The notes beneath the pieces are model-generated. The model made no database searches, was not told where the DNA came from, and worked only from the letters and a program-made list of their open reading frames with translations. Of a DNA stretch of 64,000 nt, positions 36,124 through 46,089 are shown piece by piece; position 1 is the first letter of the stretch; each line of letters begins with the position of its first letter. Origin of the DNA: JANELJ01 sp024511395 (lineage in GTDB: Bacteria > Pseudomonadota > Gammaproteobacteria > GRL18). The stretch covers positions 1,426,001 through 1,490,000 of the forward strand of contig OY820613.1 of assembly GCA_963681975.1 (NCBI GenBank), in the 5' to 3' direction. The position numbers and the translations under genes are program-made.

Positions 36124-37509
36124 GTGCGGAAATCAATTCTTGCATGTACTGTATCAGTGTTAATGTCGCCAATGGCCGGCTGGGCTTTAGGTCTGGGAGA
36201 TTTACAGGTTAATTCAACCTTGAACCAGGTTCTGAAAGCAGAAATAGAACTGCAATCTGCTACCAAAAAAGATCTTGAATCTCTGCATGTTGGGCTGGCA
36301 TCTCGTAAAGCTTATTCCCGTTCAAATATAGAATTCAGTGATTACCTGAAAAAGTTTCACTTTAAGGTGATACAGAAAAACGGTAAAAATTATATTTCTA
36401 TTACCACGCGTAAACCGTTTAAAGAGCCGTTTGCCAATTTCCTGGTAGAAGCCAGCTGGGGTTCAGGGCGATTACTGCGTGAATACACTATGCTTGTAGA
36501 TCCGCCGGAGTTTGTAAAAGCTAACTCCCAGGCACCTTCTGTTGCAACGACTTCCAGTGTAGCGCAGGTTAAGCGCAGTTCCGGTTCTTCTTCGTCCGGC
36601 ACAGTAAAACGTTCACAGCCTCAACCGTCTTATTCCGGCAGCACCGGTGAGTTGGTTTACGGGCCTACCCAGAAAAATGATACATTATGGTACATTGCCA
36701 AAAAAATGGCTCCAGCCAATGTTTCTATTGATCAGATGATGATGGCTCTGTTAAGAGACAATCCTGATGCCTTTGTGGAAAATAATATCAATAACCTCAA
36801 AGCAGGTTATGTACTTAGAATTAAAGATGCCGCCAGTTTAAATCAGCAGGATCGTCGCAGTGCCCGTCGTCAGGTTCAGGAACAATATCAGGCCTGGAAA
36901 GAAACCAGGGAGCAAAAGGTCAGCACGGTCAGTCCGGTTGATCGCAGCGATCGAAGTGCAGATGAAACAGTCGTTAATGATGGACAGTTAAAACTGATTG
37001 CCTCCGGTGAATTAGGTTCTGCTGGTACCCAGGGAAGTCTGACCAGTGATGCCAGCGCCCTGAAAGAGAAGCTGGCCATGACCAGTGAAGAGCTTGAACC
37101 CAAAGAAATTGAAAATCAGGAACTCAAGGCGCGAATAAAAGAGCTTGAAGAAATCTTAAAAACCAAGGCTTCTCTGGTACAGCTAAAAGATGAAAGCCTG
37201 GCTGCCCTGCAGAAACAGAAGGAACTGCAGGAAAATGGAGAAGCTGAGCCAGTAACGGGTGAAACACCTGAAACTGAGCAGCCTTCTGCGGCTGAAGAAG
37301 CCATGGCCATTGCCCAGACTGAAGCTAAAAAAGAAGATGCTAAAACCAAACCAGAAGCTGCAAAAAAACCACAACCCAAAGCTAAGCCTAAACCGACTCC
37401 TGCTTATGAGCTTACCCTGGCAGATGATCCAGTCGGCTTCCTGCTGAGTGAAGAAAACCTGCCTTATACTGCCGGTGGCGGAGGCATACTGGTGCTACTA
37501 CTGGCCTAG
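36124..37509 (+). CDS. fimV: FimV, N-terminal (periplasmic) half ending at an amber codon
   Basis: The 461-residue product starts at GTG (36124) with a signal peptide (RKSILACTVSVLMSPMAGWA) and the FimV N-terminal domain LGLGDLQVNSTLNQVLKAEIEL. A LysM-like domain follows (GPTQKNDTLWYIAKKM...ALLRDNPDAF), then a coiled coil (EELEPKEIENQELKARIKEL), a Pro/Lys-rich linker and the start of a membrane helix (GGGGILVLLLA). A TAG at 37507-37509 stops it within the membrane segment. The same frame continues downstream. FimV is a pole-organising protein for type IV pili and twitching. Confidence 0.85.
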   Translation: MRKSILACTVSVLMSPMAGWALGLGDLQVNSTLNQVLKAEIELQSATKKDLESLHVGLASRKAYSRSNIEFSDYLKKFHFKVIQKNGKNYISITTRKPFKEPFANFLVEASWGSGRLLREYTMLVDPPEFVKANSQAPSVATTSSVAQVKRSSGSSSSGTVKRSQPQPSYSGSTGELVYGPTQKNDTLWYIAKKMAPANVSIDQMMMALLRDNPDAFVENNINNLKAGYVLRIKDAASLNQQDRRSARRQVQEQYQAWKETREQKVSTVSPVDRSDRSADETVVNDGQLKLIASGELGSAGTQGSLTSDASALKEKLAMTSEELEPKEIENQELKARIKELEEILKTKASLVQLKDESLAALQKQKELQENGEAEPVTGETPETEQPSAAEEAMAIAQTEAKKEDAKTKPEAAKKPQPKAKPKPTPAYELTLADDPVGFLLSEENLPYTAGGGGILVLLLA

Positions 37510-37578
37510 CTGGGTTTGCGTGGACGTGGCAAGAAGGAAGCAGAATTTGAAGAAAGTATCCTTGATTCATAGATTGCG

Positions 37579-38928
37579 ATGGATGACAGTGAATTTGCAG
37601 CCGATAAAAGTGAAAAGGCGGACGATTCCGGTACTGAAGTACTGGCAGCGGATACCGAAACTTCTTTCCTGAGTGATTTCTCATCCGATGATATGGAAAG
37701 CCTGCAGCCTGATGATACAGAAGCTGGTCCGATAGTTGAAGCTGATGTGTTTATTGTGTACGGTCGTTACCAGCAGGCAGAAGAATTACTGAAATCTGCT
37801 ATCAGTAAAGAACCTGAACGTATTGATTATCAAATGAAACTGCTTGAAGTGTACCATGGTGATAATCAGAAAGATGCCTTTGCTGTTCAGGCCGATGTGG
37901 TACGTGATGTATTGTCCAAAACCAATGATGATTATGAGTTAACATCAGAATGGACCCGGGCCAGGTCCTGGGCTGAAAAACTGGGTGTGGATATAGAAAT
38001 GCCCGATTCTTTTGATTCAGAGGATACCAGTACAGTTTCTGAGGAACAGGATGCTTCTTCAGAATTAGAAGCTGAAACAACAGCAGAAGATCTGGAAGCT
38101 ACGGATGAGTTTTCTCTGGATGATGTCAGTGATGACCTGACTCTGGAAACCACTGAAATAGACTTTAATGAAGACGATTCAGTTCTGGGTGATCTGGATA
38201 CTGACGGCTCTATTGAAGGGGATACCAGTGATGAACTATCCCTGGATGATATGGATTCTGCAGAACCAACTGAAGATAGTATGAGCCTGGAGCTAGATGA
38301 TTTAGATACAGAACTATCTGATGAAACAACAGAAGCAGATATGCTTAATCTGCAAGAAAACACTTCTGAAACAGAAACCGAGTTCGAGCTTGAAGATACA
38401 GAATTAAGCCTTGAAGAGCTGGACACCGATGAAGCTTCAATGGATTTGGATGATATCAGTGATGATGAACTGAGTCTGGATTCAGATGAATCGCTGGATA
38501 TTGACTCAACTGATACTGAGAGTACAGAAACTGGTGAAAACAGTTCTGAGCTGGAAAACATTCCTGAACTCGAAAAAAGCCTTGAACTTGAGGGCAGTAT
38601 GGAACTGGAAGATTCTCTGGAAATCGAAGAAAGTAGTGAAGACAGCTCTGAAAATCTTGATGCTGAACTGGCTGATGACAGTTTTGAACTGGATATGGAT
38701 AAAGACTCATCCACTTCAGAAGATGATCTGGAATTGCTTGATAACGACATGAATTTCGATGAACTGGAAGATGATTTCCCTGAACTGGATTCGGTTGGTA
38801 TCAAGCTGGATCTGGCTAAAGCCTATATCGATATGGGTGATATGGAATCTGCCACCAGCATTCTAGATGAAGGTGATGATGATCAGAAAACACAGGCACA
38901 GGAGTTGTTAGATCAGGCTAAATCATAA
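37579..38928 (+). CDS. fimV: FimV, C-terminal (cytoplasmic acidic/TPR) half
   Basis: In the same frame as the upstream half. Between them lie LGLRGRGKKEAEFEESILDS and a second TAG at 37570-37572. RGRGKKEAEFEESIL is the usual FimV juxtamembrane sequence, so the two halves were one gene. The ATG at 37579 could allow separate translation. The 449 residues begin with a TPR-like unit (GRYQQAEELLKSAI), then about 250 very acidic, Leu-Asp/Glu-rich residues, and end with the conserved FimV terminal TPR (KLDLAKAYIDMGDMESATSILDE). Confidence 0.82.
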   Translation: MDDSEFAADKSEKADDSGTEVLAADTETSFLSDFSSDDMESLQPDDTEAGPIVEADVFIVYGRYQQAEELLKSAISKEPERIDYQMKLLEVYHGDNQKDAFAVQADVVRDVLSKTNDDYELTSEWTRARSWAEKLGVDIEMPDSFDSEDTSTVSEEQDASSELEAETTAEDLEATDEFSLDDVSDDLTLETTEIDFNEDDSVLGDLDTDGSIEGDTSDELSLDDMDSAEPTEDSMSLELDDLDTELSDETTEADMLNLQENTSETETEFELEDTELSLEELDTDEASMDLDDISDDELSLDSDESLDIDSTDTESTETGENSSELENIPELEKSLELEGSMELEDSLEIEESSEDSSENLDAELADDSFELDMDKDSSTSEDDLELLDNDMNFDELEDDFPELDSVGIKLDLAKAYIDMGDMESATSILDEGDDDQKTQAQELLDQAKS

Positions 38929-38934
38929 ACCCTT

Positions 38935-39651
38935 ATGCATCCTGTTATTAAACTTATCAGTTTAATTACGGTTGCTGTTTTTTTAACCCAGGGTAATCCT
39001 GTTACCCTGTTGATTACGGGGGCTTTAATGCTCCCGTTTTATTTTGTAATACCGTCTCTGTGGCAATCTGCTTTTAGTATGATAAGCAGGCTTAAATTGT
39101 TTTTTATTTCTATTATCCTGGTCTACCTGTTCCTGTCGCCAGCAACATGGAGTGAACTGTCAGACATGAACATCCTGTTACAGGTTTCTGCCCCGGGACT
39201 GTTCAGAATTGCTGTGCTTATTATTATTATTTTTGCGGTCAATCTTTATCTGAAAACTACCACTAAAGAAGATATTCTGGCCTCTCTGATCTGGCTGTTT
39301 AAACCTCTCAACTACTTAAATATCACGATTGATCGTTTTGCTTTAAGAGCAGTAATGACCCTTGATTATATTGAACAACTTAACCATAAACTGACCCAAT
39401 ATAAACAGCGAAAGCTGCAACAAAAAAAACTGGAAGAAAATGCTGGAACATCCTTAAGACAAAAGTTACGGGTGACAAAACAGGTTTTTCTGAACCTGGT
39501 CAGTCAATCTGCTATAATTCTGCAGGATGTGTTAAACGAAGCAGAAAATACTTCCGGAAAACAATACACTATTGACTGTCTTCAGGCACCTTCTTTCATA
39601 CAGTTTATAATACCTGTACTACTATTTACTTTTTTATTTATTACCATTTAA
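38935..39651 (+). CDS. EcfT/CbiQ-like membrane protein
   Basis: A 238-residue protein with about five hydrophobic segments (first MHPVIKLISLITVAVFLTQG; last FIIPVLLFTFLFITI). Its middle resembles the transmembrane T-subunit of energy-coupling-factor transporters (DILASLIWLFKPL, AVMTLDYIEQL). No ATPase or S-component gene is nearby, so transport is unproven. Located 6 bp after fimV and 19 bp before truA, probably in one operon. Confidence 0.6.
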   Translation: MHPVIKLISLITVAVFLTQGNPVTLLITGALMLPFYFVIPSLWQSAFSMISRLKLFFISIILVYLFLSPATWSELSDMNILLQVSAPGLFRIAVLIIIIFAVNLYLKTTTKEDILASLIWLFKPLNYLNITIDRFALRAVMTLDYIEQLNHKLTQYKQRKLQQKKLEENAGTSLRQKLRVTKQVFLNLVSQSAIILQDVLNEAENTSGKQYTIDCLQAPSFIQFIIPVLLFTFLFITI

Positions 39652-39670
39652 AAACCTGAAACCTGTTAAA

Positions 39671-40456
39671 ATGCGAATTGCTCTAGGAATTGAATACGAT
39701 GGTGCTGCTTTTTGCGGCTGGCAGATCCAGCAGGACGATGTTCCTACTGTACAGGGTACCCTGGAACAGGCATTAAGCCAGATAGCCAATGAAACCATCA
39801 GCCAGTGCCAAGTGGCAGGTCGAACCGATACGGGGGTACATGCTACAGAGCAGGTGATTCATTTTGACACTGAGGCCAGTCGTTCCATGCGTTCCTGGGT
39901 TCTGGGCAGTAATCGTTACCTAGTGGATCATACTATCAGTGTTTTATGGGCCCACGAAGTAAATGAAGATTTTCATGCCCGCTTTTCAGCTCAGCGCCGC
40001 CGCTACCGCTATGTGATCCTCTCCCGTCCTATTCGTCCCAGCTTTCTGCATAACCAGGTTTCCTGGGATCCAAGACCGCTTAGTCTAGTTAGAATGCAGC
40101 AGGCGGCCAAATATTTTGTAGGTGAGCATGATTTTAATTCTTATCGAACGGTCAAATGCCAGGCCAAAAGCCCGGTAAAAACTGTTTATTTTTTAAATGT
40201 TTCCCAGAGAGGGGAGTATTATTATATTGATATAGAAGCCAATTCATTTTTACATCACATGGTAAGAAATATTGCAGGGGTATTAATGGCTATTGGCTGT
40301 GGTGAACAGGAACCTGACTGGGCTATGGAAGTACTGGAGGCTAAAGATAGAACACGGGGCGGTGTCACAGCACCTTCAGGCGGTTTATATCTGACCCATG
40401 TTACTTATAATCATAAATTCAACCTGCCCCAGATAAATTCTTCAACAATTATTTAG
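39671..40456 (+). CDS. truA: tRNA pseudouridine(38-40) synthase
   Basis: Modifies uridines 38-40 in the anticodon arm. The 261-residue protein has the catalytic Asp in CQVAGRTDTGVHATEQV and the conserved FLHHMVRNIAGVL segment. Position downstream of fimV is typical of gammaproteobacteria. Stop is TAG. Confidence 0.96.
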   Translation: MRIALGIEYDGAAFCGWQIQQDDVPTVQGTLEQALSQIANETISQCQVAGRTDTGVHATEQVIHFDTEASRSMRSWVLGSNRYLVDHTISVLWAHEVNEDFHARFSAQRRRYRYVILSRPIRPSFLHNQVSWDPRPLSLVRMQQAAKYFVGEHDFNSYRTVKCQAKSPVKTVYFLNVSQRGEYYYIDIEANSFLHHMVRNIAGVLMAIGCGEQEPDWAMEVLEAKDRTRGGVTAPSGGLYLTHVTYNHKFNLPQINSSTII

Positions 40457-40524
40457 TACGAGTAGCGTGACTCTCTGATTACTCTGAAAAAGGTTTAAAT
40501 TATGCTGAGTAGTTCTAATATTTA

Positions 40525-42022
40525 GTCCGACCTGAATAAATTATAGCACATTGATTTATAAGGAAATATTGTCGAATTATGGGTGTTAAATTTGCAGGTT
40601 TTTGGTAAAATAAGCCTTATTACCTTGCAAATTTCCAGACCAGAATGAAGCCAAAGAAACAGCCAAAAATACCTCAGGAAGACCTGTTCAGGATGCGTCT
40701 TGAAAACATGCTGGACATAAACCATGAGTTGATTAAGTTATCAAAACACATAGACCGGGAAAGTCTTGATAAAGAGTGGGGCGCTCTGTTTGTATCCACT
40801 AAAGGTACTCCTGCCATTCGTACTCGATTGATTGCAGGATTGCATTACCTGAAACACCTTCATGATTTATCAGATAAACAGGTAGTAAAAGGCTGGACAG
40901 AAAATCCGTACTGGCAGTATTTCTGTGGTGAAGAATACTTTCAGCATAAGATGCCTATACATCCTACGACCATGACCAAATGGCGTAACCGGCCGGGTAA
41001 ATCAGGCAGTGAAAAATTACTGATTGAAACCATTAAAGCCGGACTAAAGAGTAAAACCATAAAGCCCGATAGTTTAAAGAAAGTCACGGTAGATACTACC
41101 GTACAGGAAAAGAACATCGCTTTTCCAACCGATTCAAAGCTCCTGAACAAAGCCAGAGAAAACCTGGTTAAACTGTCCAAAGAGCACGGTATTAAACTGC
41201 GCCAGAACTATAATCGGGTTGGGCCGCAATATGTACTAATGGCCAGTCGTTATGCACATGCAAAACAGTTTAAACGCATGAAGAAAATGAACAATAAACT
41301 GAAATCCCGTTTAGGTCGTGTTAAACGGGATATTGAACGACAACTGCCCAATTATTCTGTTGATATTCAGTCTCTGTTTGAAGTAGCTCTAAAACAGGCT
41401 CAGAAACTGATTGAGCAGGAGCAGCACAGTAAGAACAAGCTTTACAGTTTACATGCACCGGAAGTCGAGTGTATCAGTAAAGGCAAAGCTCATAAGCCTT
41501 ATGAATTTGGTGTTAAAGCCAGTATCGCGGTAACCAACAAGGAAGGCTTTGTTATTGGTGCTCAAAGTTGTCCGGGCAATCCTTATGATGGACATACCTT
41601 GCTGCCACAACTGGAACAGATAAAACAGTTTACAGCCGTACAACCGGAACAGTGCTTTGTTGACCGTGGTTATCGTGGACATGAAGTAAAAGACACTAAA
41701 GTTTTTATCTCAGGTCAGAAGCGAGGCGTTACCCGAAGTATTAAAAAGGCATTAAAACAGCGCAGTGCGATTGAGCCTGAAATTGGTCATATGAAAAATG
41801 ATGGTCGTTTAGACCGCTGCTACCTCAAAGGTGCAGTCGGTGATGCCATTAATGTGGTTATGGTAGCCGCTGGACATAACTTAAGAAAGAGCCTCAATAA
41901 GCTCCGGCTTTTGTGGCTCAAAATTATTTCCGGTTTGATGGGGTCTTTTATCAAACCGGGGCAATCAGCCGCTTTAAACCTGGCTTGATGTCAGGCTTAA
42001 AACGGTATTATTCAGGTTGAAC
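40525..42022 (+). mobile_element. IS5-family element, copy 7 (full length)
   Basis: 1498 bp, ends GTCCGACCTGAATAA and TTATTCAGGTTGAAC. Exact target duplication TATTTA at 40519-40524 and 42023-42028. The right-hand duplication contains the stop codon of the convergent EAL remnant, so the insertion is clean and did not break that gene. Confidence 0.96.
40645..41988 (+). CDS. IS5-family transposase (copy 7, intact, 447 aa)
   Basis: Full-length frame with subgroup markers shared with copy 3 (HIDRESLDKEW, LSDKQVVKGW). Private changes include KPDSLKK and KALKQRSAIEPE next to the catalytic Glu. Unlike copy 3 it keeps the NYNRVGPQYVLM segment. Confidence 0.94.
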   Translation: MKPKKQPKIPQEDLFRMRLENMLDINHELIKLSKHIDRESLDKEWGALFVSTKGTPAIRTRLIAGLHYLKHLHDLSDKQVVKGWTENPYWQYFCGEEYFQHKMPIHPTTMTKWRNRPGKSGSEKLLIETIKAGLKSKTIKPDSLKKVTVDTTVQEKNIAFPTDSKLLNKARENLVKLSKEHGIKLRQNYNRVGPQYVLMASRYAHAKQFKRMKKMNNKLKSRLGRVKRDIERQLPNYSVDIQSLFEVALKQAQKLIEQEQHSKNKLYSLHAPEVECISKGKAHKPYEFGVKASIAVTNKEGFVIGAQSCPGNPYDGHTLLPQLEQIKQFTAVQPEQCFVDRGYRGHEVKDTKVFISGQKRGVTRSIKKALKQRSAIEPEIGHMKNDGRLDRCYLKGAVGDAINVVMVAAGHNLRKSLNKLRLLWLKIISGLMGSFIKPGQSAALNLA

Positions 42023-42025
42023 TAT

Positions 42026-42186
42026 TTAATCAACTATTTGTCCAAAAAAATCATCCCAGGGGATAGGTTTAGAAAATAAATAACCTTGGAATTCATTGCA
42101 TCCTCTTGCTACCAGAAAATTATACTGCTGTTGAGTTTCAACTCCTTCGGCAACAAGCTTCATGGATAGGTTATTCGCCATATTAA
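42026..42186 (-). pseudogene. EAL-domain (c-di-GMP phosphodiesterase) C-terminal fragment
   Basis: Minus-strand frame ending in TAA at 42026 reads MANNLSMKLVAEGVETQQQY, NFLVARGCNEFQGYLFSKPI, PWDDFFGQIVD. VAEGVET...GC...QGYLFSKP is the signature end of an EAL domain. The catalytic EAL and metal residues lie upstream and are gone, cut by IS982 copy 2 at 42187. Convergent with truA. Confidence 0.9.
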
Positions 42187-43203
42187 CCTGAGATCTGGAT
42201 AAGAACCCAGTCATTTACCTAAATACAGAGAGTTTTCATATCACTCTCATCTATTCTGATTGTCGGCTTGTCTTTTTTATGACAATAGGCAATCAGAGAA
42301 CCAATAAGGTTCAACATAAAACCACTTACGCTTCTATGACGTGAATGTTCAATCTGTGTAATATTTTTTAGCTGCTCATTAACCGTTTCAATTATAAAAT
42401 GTTTTTTCAGCATAATCTTATCCCACAATGCAATGGCTCGTGGTTTCATGTTTCGTCTGACATGGGTAATAAGCCCGACATCCTGTTCAAACAGTTCATC
42501 ACTTAAAAGACTGGAGACATAGCCTTTGTCACCATAAAGCTTTCCATATAAGTCTTTGGCCATTTCAGGAACCGGTTTTCTGTCATCTACATTACCGGCC
42601 GTCAATTTAGTGCCCAGTATTTCACCTTTATGATTAATGATCAGGTAAAGTTTAAACCCATAGAACCACCCCATGGTCGATTTGCCTTGCTGAGCAACAC
42701 CATCAAAGACTTTATGCCCGGGTATGCGAATGTTGTGGCATACTTTAATGCTGCTCGCATCAACAAAGGCAATTCCGGTGGGCTTTCCTTTGCAATGAGT
42801 AAAGTAAGCGCATAATGGCACCAGTACCGATGACATCACTCACAGGAAACGGCTATAGCTCAATAAATTTGGAAACTCTTTCCTAAGATGTTGATGCACA
42901 TGGCATAAATAATAACTCTTAAAATCTTTGTAATGTGACTGATGAAAGTTAATCAGGATAGTCATCAGTTCACCGGGGCTCATTACACCTTGTCGTCTTC
43001 TCTTTTTATCACCGGATTCCAGCAGTGTTTTTTCCCATTCAGGATAAAAGAACTGGTTGAAATCATCAATATTACAATACAATTCATCTATAGTAGTCAC
43101 TTGCCTGTTCCTTGTTCAAATTCATTTGATTTGGTCATTAAATGATCTGATCGAGAAACAGGCATTTAGTTCAATATTTTTTAGTTCTTATCCAGAATTC
43201 AGG
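42187..43203 (-). mobile_element. IS982-family element, copy 2 (complete)
   Basis: 1017 bp with termini CCTGAGATCTGGATAAGAAC at 42187 and GTTCTTATCCAGAATTCAGG at 43203, inverse except for two bases. Flanks end and begin with TTAA, but because TTAA is palindromic I cannot tell duplication from terminus. It truncates the EAL gene on its left and lies 51 bp from the rne stop on its right. Confidence 0.9.
42219..43100 (-). pseudogene. IS982 transposase, split by in-frame TGA (copy 2)
   Basis: Two parts in one frame: 42840-43100 (86 aa) and 42219-42839 (206 aa), separated by the TGA found in copies 1 and 3. The catalytic segments VDASSIKV, YGDKGYVS and FIIETVNEQL are in the second part. Differs from copy 1 at several residues (for example HNIRIPGHK against QNIRIPRHK), so the shared TGA predates their divergence. 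Confidence 0.82.
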
Positions 43204-43254
43204 TTAACTTAAGTAGTTTCATTGTCCCCCCCTGACTTTTTATGCTGTATCAAG

Positions 43255-46089
43255 TTAATTTTTTTTGCTTGAACCCCGCTTATCCACCAACTGAGATGAG
43301 CTTGAGGGTGTTGCGCTTATCGGAGTGACTTTAGTTGTTTTGGACGTTCGACTGCGACGGCGAGAACGTTTTTTGGGGACTTCCTCTTTCTCATTGTCTT
43401 TAGCAAGAGTTCCTGTCTGTTCGGCGGTTGCTGGAGCCTGAACATCCGTTGTTGATTTAGCAACCGTTTCAGTGGTGGTTGAAGAATGTTTTGAGGTATC
43501 ATCCTCTGTTTTAATCGGTGTTTTTTTTCTGACCGATTTCTTTTTGGTGGTTGCTTTTTTGCGGGTTGCTTTTTTACGCGGAGGCGCTTTCTTTTTAGGA
43601 GCCGCTTCACTATCAGTTTTAGTTACTTCACTTCCACTGTTTTCCGCTATAGCTTCTGTGCCGGAAGTAGATACAGAATCATCTGAAGTAGTATCAGATA
43701 CTGATGTTTCTGATGGACTGCTGTCTTCCGTGGTTTGTGCTACGGCTTTTTTCCGAGTAGATCTTCTGGCCCCAGGAGCGCGTAAGGGTTTCTTTGGAGC
43801 TCCAGTCTCATTGTCTGAGTCTTTTTCAGTTTGAGTGCCTTCAGTCACTTGTAAAGAGCCTGTTGTTTGTACCGGGCTTGTCTGAGTAGTGTCTGTTTCC
43901 GGTTCAGAACTTTTTTCTGTTACTTTGGGCAGGTTGGCATCTTCGGCTGGAGCGATCATAATATCAGTACTGTCGGAAGCTTCAGCTGCAACAGTATTAT
44001 CTTCGCCTTTTTTACCATGGTTGTCAGCTTTTCTGCGTGTTTTAGTCGAGGATTTTCTGGCTGATTTTTTAGCAGAAGGTTTCTTTTCTTTTCCAGCTGA
44101 TGGCTCTTTGCTGGCTAAAGGCTCCTTACTGCCAGAACCAGCTTTTTCGTCTGCAGAGTCAAAAATAGCCACTGTTTCTTCAGTGTTAACAGCCGGCTTT
44201 TCATTTTGCTGGTTTCTGTTACTGGTTTTTCTATTGCCCTGAGGCTTGTTATCAGAACGACGCTTCTGTTTTTGTGAGCGTTTATTGCGGTTATCACGCC
44301 TGTCGTTATTTTTCTGGTTGTCCTGGTTACGGCGGTGCTGCTTCTGCCCCTGGGGTTTATTACGGGCAGCAGGTTTGGAATCAATGGGGACTGATTCTGG
44401 TTCAGGTTCTGTAGTTGAACGGTTAAACAGTGATGACCAGATACGTCTGACAAGGGTCATAGGCTGGTTGGCTTTGGCCGGCTTATTGATAGAGGTCGGC
44501 GCTTTAACCGCTGGTTCTTCATAGGGTGCAGGTTCTACAATCAGGCCATTAGCTTCATCGTCGTCTAAAACATGGTTGAATTTATAACTGTTGACCTGGT
44601 ACTGGTCGGTCATATTTTCTTCATTACGGATCCGTTCGATTCTGTAATGTGGGGTAACCAAGCTTTCATTAGGGATCAGGGTAACGGTCACTTTCTGACG
44701 ATGTTCGATTTCACTGATAATGTCACGCTTGTCATTAAGCAGGAATGTGGCCATATTGACGGGTAACTGGGCTAGGATACGGCCAGTATTTTCCTTCATG
44801 GACTCTTCTTCAATAATCCGTAATACGGATAAGCCCAGTGAATCAATACCTCGAATGGTGCCATGACCGCTGCAGCGAGGGCAGGTGATCTGACTGGATT
44901 CACCCAAAGATGGCTTGAGACGTTGCCGGGACATTTCCAGCAGGCCGAAGCGGGAAATACGACCTACCTGAACCCGGGCGCGATCCAGCTTTAAGGCTTC
45001 TTTCATGCGATTTTCAACGGCTCGCTGGTTTTTGGCGGGACTCATATCAATAAAGTCGATTACCACCAGACCACCTAAATCTCTCAGACGTAACTGGCGG
45101 GCAATTTCATCGGCCGCTTCAAGGTTGGTATTAAGGGCGGTTTCTTCAATATCACCGCCTTTTGTGGCTCGGGCAGAGTTAATATCAATGGAGATCAGCG
45201 CTTCAGTATGATCGATGACAATGGCGCCGCCGGAGGGCAGAGTGACTTCACGCTGAAAGGCGGTTTCTATCTGGCTTTCAATCTGGTAACGGGAAAACAG
45301 GGGTATTTTTTCGTTATACAATTTAACCTTGTGCAGATGCTGGGGCATAACCCGCTGCATAAAATCATAGGCTTCGTTATAGGTTTTTTTGTCATCAATA
45401 ATGATTTCGGCTATGTCGGAACGCAGATAGTCGCGGATGGCTCGGATTACAATATTGCTTTCCTGGTAAATCAGGAAAGGTGCCTTGCGTTCAGCAGAAG
45501 CTTCATCAATGGCACTCCATAGGTGCAGCAGGTAGTCGAGGTCAAGCTGTAATTCTTCGGAGCTTTTGCCAATGCCTGCGGTACGGATAATAAGTCCCAT
45601 ATTTTCAGGAACCTTAAGCTGACTCATGCTTTCCTTGAGTTCAGAGCGTTCCTCACCTTCAATACGTCGGGAGATGCCGCCAGCCCTGGGATTATTAGGC
45701 ATTAAAACCAGATAACGCCCGGGCAGGCTGATAAAGGTGGTTAAGGCTGCCCCCTTATTGCCCCGTTCTTCCTTATCCACCTGCACAACCAGCTCCATAC
45801 CCTCATGCAGTTGTTCTGCAATACTAGGGCGTTTGCCGCGTTCCACGGATTTTTTAAAATACTGTCGGGAGATTTCTTTTAAGGGAAGGAAACCATGGCG
45901 TTCTGCACCGTAATTAACAAACGCGGCTTCCAGGCTGGGTTCAATACGAGTGATTCGAGCCTTGTAGATATTGGCTTTTTTCTGGGTTCTCTGAGTGGTT
46001 TCGATATCCAGGTTGAACAGCTTCTGACCATCCACCAGTGCGACACGCAGCTCTTCAGGTTGAGTTGCGTTAAATAACATTCTTTTCAT
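43255..46089 (-). CDS. rne: Ribonuclease E
   Basis: Endonuclease and degradosome scaffold, 944 residues. The catalytic half has the S1 domain near 35-120 (ARITRIEPSLEAAFVNYGAE), a DNase I-like region with SIDINSARATKGGDIEETAL and VVIDFIDMSPAKNQRAVENR, and the Zn-link CPRCSGHG. The C-terminal ~400 residues are low complexity: an Arg/Lys/Gln-rich RNA-binding stretch (RRNQDNQKNNDRRDNRNKRS), then Ser/Thr/Glu-rich and Lys/Arg-rich segments. The gene faces away from rluC, as in E. coli. Confidence 0.95.
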   Translation of the reverse strand: MKRMLFNATQPEELRVALVDGQKLFNLDIETTQRTQKKANIYKARITRIEPSLEAAFVNYGAERHGFLPLKEISRQYFKKSVERGKRPSIAEQLHEGMELVVQVDKEERGNKGAALTTFISLPGRYLVLMPNNPRAGGISRRIEGEERSELKESMSQLKVPENMGLIIRTAGIGKSSEELQLDLDYLLHLWSAIDEASAERKAPFLIYQESNIVIRAIRDYLRSDIAEIIIDDKKTYNEAYDFMQRVMPQHLHKVKLYNEKIPLFSRYQIESQIETAFQREVTLPSGGAIVIDHTEALISIDINSARATKGGDIEETALNTNLEAADEIARQLRLRDLGGLVVIDFIDMSPAKNQRAVENRMKEALKLDRARVQVGRISRFGLLEMSRQRLKPSLGESSQITCPRCSGHGTIRGIDSLGLSVLRIIEEESMKENTGRILAQLPVNMATFLLNDKRDIISEIEHRQKVTVTLIPNESLVTPHYRIERIRNEENMTDQYQVNSYKFNHVLDDDEANGLIVEPAPYEEPAVKAPTSINKPAKANQPMTLVRRIWSSLFNRSTTEPEPESVPIDSKPAARNKPQGQKQHRRNQDNQKNNDRRDNRNKRSQKQKRRSDNKPQGNRKTSNRNQQNEKPAVNTEETVAIFDSADEKAGSGSKEPLASKEPSAGKEKKPSAKKSARKSSTKTRRKADNHGKKGEDNTVAAEASDSTDIMIAPAEDANLPKVTEKSSEPETDTTQTSPVQTTGSLQVTEGTQTEKDSDNETGAPKKPLRAPGARRSTRKKAVAQTTEDSSPSETSVSDTTSDDSVSTSGTEAIAENSGSEVTKTDSEAAPKKKAPPRKKATRKKATTKKKSVRKKTPIKTEDDTSKHSSTTTETVAKSTTDVQAPATAEQTGTLAKDNEKEEVPKKRSRRRSRTSKTTKVTPISATPSSSSQLVDKRGSSKKN

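Noticed and set aside
37932..38804. 290-aa serine-rich minus-strand frame across fimV
   Set aside because: It mirrors the acidic GAA/GAT/CTG-rich repeats of fimV; serine runs are the expected antisense of Glu/Asp codons.
42026..42214. A 62-aa ORF MTGFLSRSQVNMANNL... as an intact small protein
   Set aside because: Its first residues come from the IS982 terminus and the rest is the tail of an EAL domain, so it is a truncated gene.
16959..43203. A 26-kb composite transposon bounded by inverted IS982 copies 1 and 2
   Set aside because: The interior is core metabolism in conserved order (mltD, gloB, rnhA, dnaQ, leuCDB, asd, fimV, truA), copy 1 lacks one end, and the flanking genes are unrelated.
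43472..44524. Several plus-strand frames opposite the RNase E C-terminal region
   Set aside because: Low-complexity Lys/Ser/Thr coding sequence leaves the opposite strand open; rne is clearly the real gene.
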